A DNA stretch of 64,000 nucleotides, taken from contig NZ_CP108394.1 of NCBI RefSeq assembly GCF_041435215.1, positions 6,510,001 through 6,574,000 of the forward strand, given 5' to 3'. Positions 61,756 to 64,000 of the stretch are shown here, piece by piece. How positions within the stretch are numbered: the stretch's first letter is position 1; each line of letters begins with the position of its first letter. Under the pieces are notes generated by a model. That model was not told the DNA's origin. It made no database searches and saw only the letters and a program-made list of their open reading frames with translations. This DNA is from Streptomyces sp. NBC_01314 (lineage in GTDB: Bacteria > Actinomycetota > Actinomycetes > Streptomycetales > Streptomycetaceae). The position numbers and the translations under genes are program-made.

Positions 61756-62409
61756 GTGGAGACCGCCACCGCCGTGCGCCGCAAGGTGTCCCGCCCTCGG
61801 GCCGACGCCCTGCGCAACCGGGAGCGGATCGTCAGCGCCGCCCGGGAGATGTTCGTGGAGTTCGGCTCCGAGGTGCCGCTCGACGAGGTCGCCCGCCGGG
61901 CCGGTGTCGGCAACGCCACGCTGTACCGCAACTTCCCGGACCGCGACGCACTGGCCCGTGAGGTCGTCTGCTCGGTCATGGACCGTACGGCCCTCGCGGC
62001 CGAGGTCGCGCTCACCGAGACCGGTGACGCGTTCGAGGCGCTCTCGCGCTTCGTGCACGCCTCGGCCGACGAACGGCTCAGCGCGCTCTGCCCGATGATC
62101 CAGAACACGTTCGACAAGCGTCACCCCGACCTGGAGGCGGCGCGCGAGCGACTGGAGGAGCTGGTCGAAGGGGTCATGAAGCGCGCCAGGGACGCCGGGC
62201 AGCTCCGCGCCGACGTGGGCGTCGGCGACCTGATGATCGCCGTCAGCCAGCTCAGCAGACCCCCGGCCGGCACCCAGTGCGCGGGCGTCGACCGCTTCCT
62301 CCACCGCCACCTGCAACTGTTCCTGGACGGCCTGCGCGCCCCGGCCCGCTCCGAACTGCCCGGTGCCCCCGTCACCGTGGAGGACCTGCGGAGGCCCTAC
62401 CCGTCCTGA
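61756..62409 (+). CDS. TetR family regulator of the adjacent efflux gene
   Basis: A 217-residue repressor starting at GTG, with the helix-turn-helix at ~22-68 (IVSAAREMFVEFGSEVPLDE, VARRAGVGNATLYRNFPDRD). The C-terminal domain is typical of regulators of drug-efflux MFS genes. The downstream neighbour, 223 bp away, is a DHA2 transporter, and paired palindromes lie upstream, so it likely controls itself and that transporter. Confidence 0.88.
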   Translation: METATAVRRKVSRPRADALRNRERIVSAAREMFVEFGSEVPLDEVARRAGVGNATLYRNFPDRDALAREVVCSVMDRTALAAEVALTETGDAFEALSRFVHASADERLSALCPMIQNTFDKRHPDLEAARERLEELVEGVMKRARDAGQLRADVGVGDLMIAVSQLSRPPAGTQCAGVDRFLHRHLQLFLDGLRAPARSELPGAPVTVEDLRRPYPS

Positions 62410-62632
62410 CCCGACCGAGCTGCCCTGACGGCCCTGACCGGACCCCGACCCGGTGGTCCGGCCCGACCCCGCCCTGACGCACCGATCGCACCGCACCGAT
62501 CGCACCGAACCGATCGCGCCGATCTCACCACTGTCGACGACGACAGGCCACCGACAAGCTGCTATCTCCTGACGCCCTTTTCACCACCCGATACCGATTT
62601 TTCCGTCACGAAGTCCCGAAGTGGGTATCCCC

Positions 62633-64000
62633 ATGTCCGAAACAGTCCGCAGCGCCGCCGGATCGGTGGACGATCCGCGTAACGACGCTCATTCCAACCG
62701 CTGGAAAGCGCTCGTTTTCATCGCCCTCGCCCAGCTGATGGTCGTGCTCGACGCGACCATCGTGAACATCGCCCTCCCGTCCGCCCAGCAGGACCTGGGA
62801 ATATCGGACGGCAACCGCCAGTGGGTCATCACCGCGTACGCGCTGGCCTTCGGCGGTCTGCTCCTCTTCGGCGGCCGTATCTCCGACCTGTGGGGCCGCA
62901 AGCGCACCTTCGTCACCGGTCTGATCGGCTTCGCCGGCGCCTCCGCACTGGGCGGCGCGGCCACCAGTGAGGCCATGATGCTGGGCGCCCGCGCGCTCCA
63001 GGGCGCCTTCGGCGCACTGCTCGCGCCCGCCGCGCTCTCCCTCCTCGCCGTGATGTTCACCGACGCCAAGGAGCGCGCCAAGGCCTTCGGCATCTACGGC
63101 GCGATCGCCGGTGGTGGCGGCGCCGTGGGCCTGATCCTCGGCGGCTTCCTCACCGAGTACCTGGACTGGCGCTGGACCTTCTTCGTCAACATTCCGTTCG
63201 CCGTGATCGCGGCGGCCGGCGCGTACTTCGTCATCCGTGAGCCGGCGGGCGGCCGCAACCGCTCCCCGCTCGACATCCCCGGCGTGGTCCTGTCCACCCT
63301 GGGCCTGGTCACCCTGGTCTACGCCTTCACCCGGGCCGAGTCCGAGGGCTGGGGCGACTCGACGACCGTCTCCCTGTTCGTCGCCTCGGCGGTGCTTCTC
63401 GCGGCCTTCGTGCTCGTCGAGTCCAAGGTCAAGGCCCCGCTGCTGCCGCTGCGCGTGATCACCGAGCGCAACCGCGGCGGTGTCTACCTCTCCCTCGGGC
63501 TCGCGATCATCGCGATGTTCGGCCTGTTCCTCTTCCTGACCTACTACCTGCAGATCGTGAAGGGCTACTCGCCGGTCAAGACCGGTTTCGCCTTCCTGCC
63601 CATGATCGTGGGCATGATCACCGGCTCGACCCAGATCGGCACCCGTCTCATGACCCGGGTCGCGCCGCGCCTGCTGATGGGCCCCGGCTTCCTGGTCGCC
63701 GGCCTCGGCATGCTGCTGCTCACCCAGATGGAGATCGACTCCTCGTACGCCGGTCTGCTCCTGCCCGCCCAGCTGCTGCTCGGCCTCGGCATGGGTACGG
63801 CGTTCATGCCGGCGATGTCCCTCGCGACCTACGGTGTCGAACCGCGTGACGCGGGCGTGGCCTCCGCCATGGTCAACACCTCCCAGCAGGTCGGCGGCGC
63901 CATCGGCACGGCCCTCCTGAACACGATCGCCGCCTCCGCGACCACGTCCTACATCCAGGACCACATCGGCTCGGCCACCTCGAAGCCGGCCGCCCAGCTG
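62633..64000 (+). CDS. DHA2-type MFS drug efflux transporter (3' end outside window)
   Basis: The first 456 residues of an EmrB/QacA-like transporter that runs off the right edge; full members have 14 spans and about 500 residues. LVFIALAQLMVVLDATIVNIA (cited in part) holds the D-motif, GGRISDLWGRKRTF is motif A, and GAIAGGGGAVGLILGGFL is the antiporter motif C. The start ATG at 62633 gives the usual MSETVRSAAG-type polar N-terminus. Likely regulated by the TetR gene upstream. Confidence 0.9.
   Translation, partial: MSETVRSAAGSVDDPRNDAHSNRWKALVFIALAQLMVVLDATIVNIALPSAQQDLGISDGNRQWVITAYALAFGGLLLFGGRISDLWGRKRTFVTGLIGFAGASALGGAATSEAMMLGARALQGAFGALLAPAALSLLAVMFTDAKERAKAFGIYGAIAGGGGAVGLILGGFLTEYLDWRWTFFVNIPFAVIAAAGAYFVIREPAGGRNRSPLDIPGVVLSTLGLVTLVYAFTRAESEGWGDSTTVSLFVASAVLLAAFVLVESKVKAPLLPLRVITERNRGGVYLSLGLAIIAMFGLFLFLTYYLQIVKGYSPVKTGFAFLPMIVGMITGSTQIGTRLMTRVAPRLLMGPGFLVAGLGMLLLTQMEIDSSYAGLLLPAQLLLGLGMGTAFMPAMSLATYGVEPRDAGVASAMVNTSQQVGGAIGTALLNTIAASATTSYIQDHIGSATSKPAAQL

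Noticed and set aside
60163..62505. 780-residue version of the M6 protease
   Set aside because: The upstream part is antisense to the TetR gene; the signal peptide begins at 61464.

Overview
The window is high-GC actinobacterial DNA, almost certainly Streptomyces. The signs are GC-rich third codon positions, many GTG starts, Tat-exported redox enzymes, AfsR/LuxR-type ATPase regulators, SpoIIE-type phosphatase regulators, tandem IclR proteins and a dense mix of XRE/MmyB, TetR and LacI regulators. The density of accessory genes, insertion sequences and broken genes suggests a chromosome-arm or genomic-island setting.

Region 1 (1-16 kb) is a redox-enzyme block. It opens with the tail of an XRE/MmyB regulator and a many-times frameshifted SDR relic. 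Next comes a three-gene operon that is less GC-rich than its surroundings: a small membrane protein, a ferric-reductase-like flavoprotein and a Tat lipoprotein flavodoxin. A complete XRE/MmyB regulator diverges from a nested inverted repeat; downstream lie a secreted SnoaL-like protein and three SDRs. Then follow a Tat-targeted PaoABC-type molybdo-aldehyde dehydrogenase with its XdhC-type chaperone, an old-yellow-enzyme ene-reductase and a quinone-reductase-like MDR protein.

Region 2 (16.7-25 kb) holds an AfsR/LuxR-like regulator, a ricin-A-like ribosome-inactivating protein with its active-site residues in place, a secreted LamG protein with a duplicated C-terminal domain, and a PAS-GAF-SpoIIE-HATPase phosphatase.

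Region 3 (25-33.2 kb) is a carbohydrate catabolism locus: LacI regulator, GPH/SLC45-like MFS transporter, and a tightly coupled six-gene operon (two Gfo/Idh/MocA dehydrogenases, a UPF0303/HbpS-like protein, a beta-propeller protein, two TIM-barrel isomerases/epimerases). Two LacI-type operators lie in the divergent promoter region.

Region 4 (33.2-50 kb) looks like a defence island bounded by transposase relics (IS3, IS256). It has a PIN-like protein, an XRE repressor plus ImmA/IrrE protease switch, and, divergent across a perfect 9-bp-arm palindrome, a complete Ubl-E2-JAB-E1 ubiquitin-like conjugation operon. Two abutting IS5-family elements follow, one of which appears to carry a DUF2750 gene as cargo. 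A 1700-residue STAND ATPase with a nuclease-like N-terminus comes next, then a two-gene operon of unknown function.

Region 5 (50.8-64 kb) is more ordinary: TetR with two operators controlling a quinone reductase/SDR/DoxX operon, an ABC-2 exporter operon followed by a convergent TetR gene, a GC-rich degenerate tandem repeat, a tandem-domain IclR regulator, a secreted M6-type metalloprotease, and a TetR gene with paired operators followed by a DHA2 drug-efflux MFS gene running off the window. No CRISPR array, rRNA or intact tRNA was seen.
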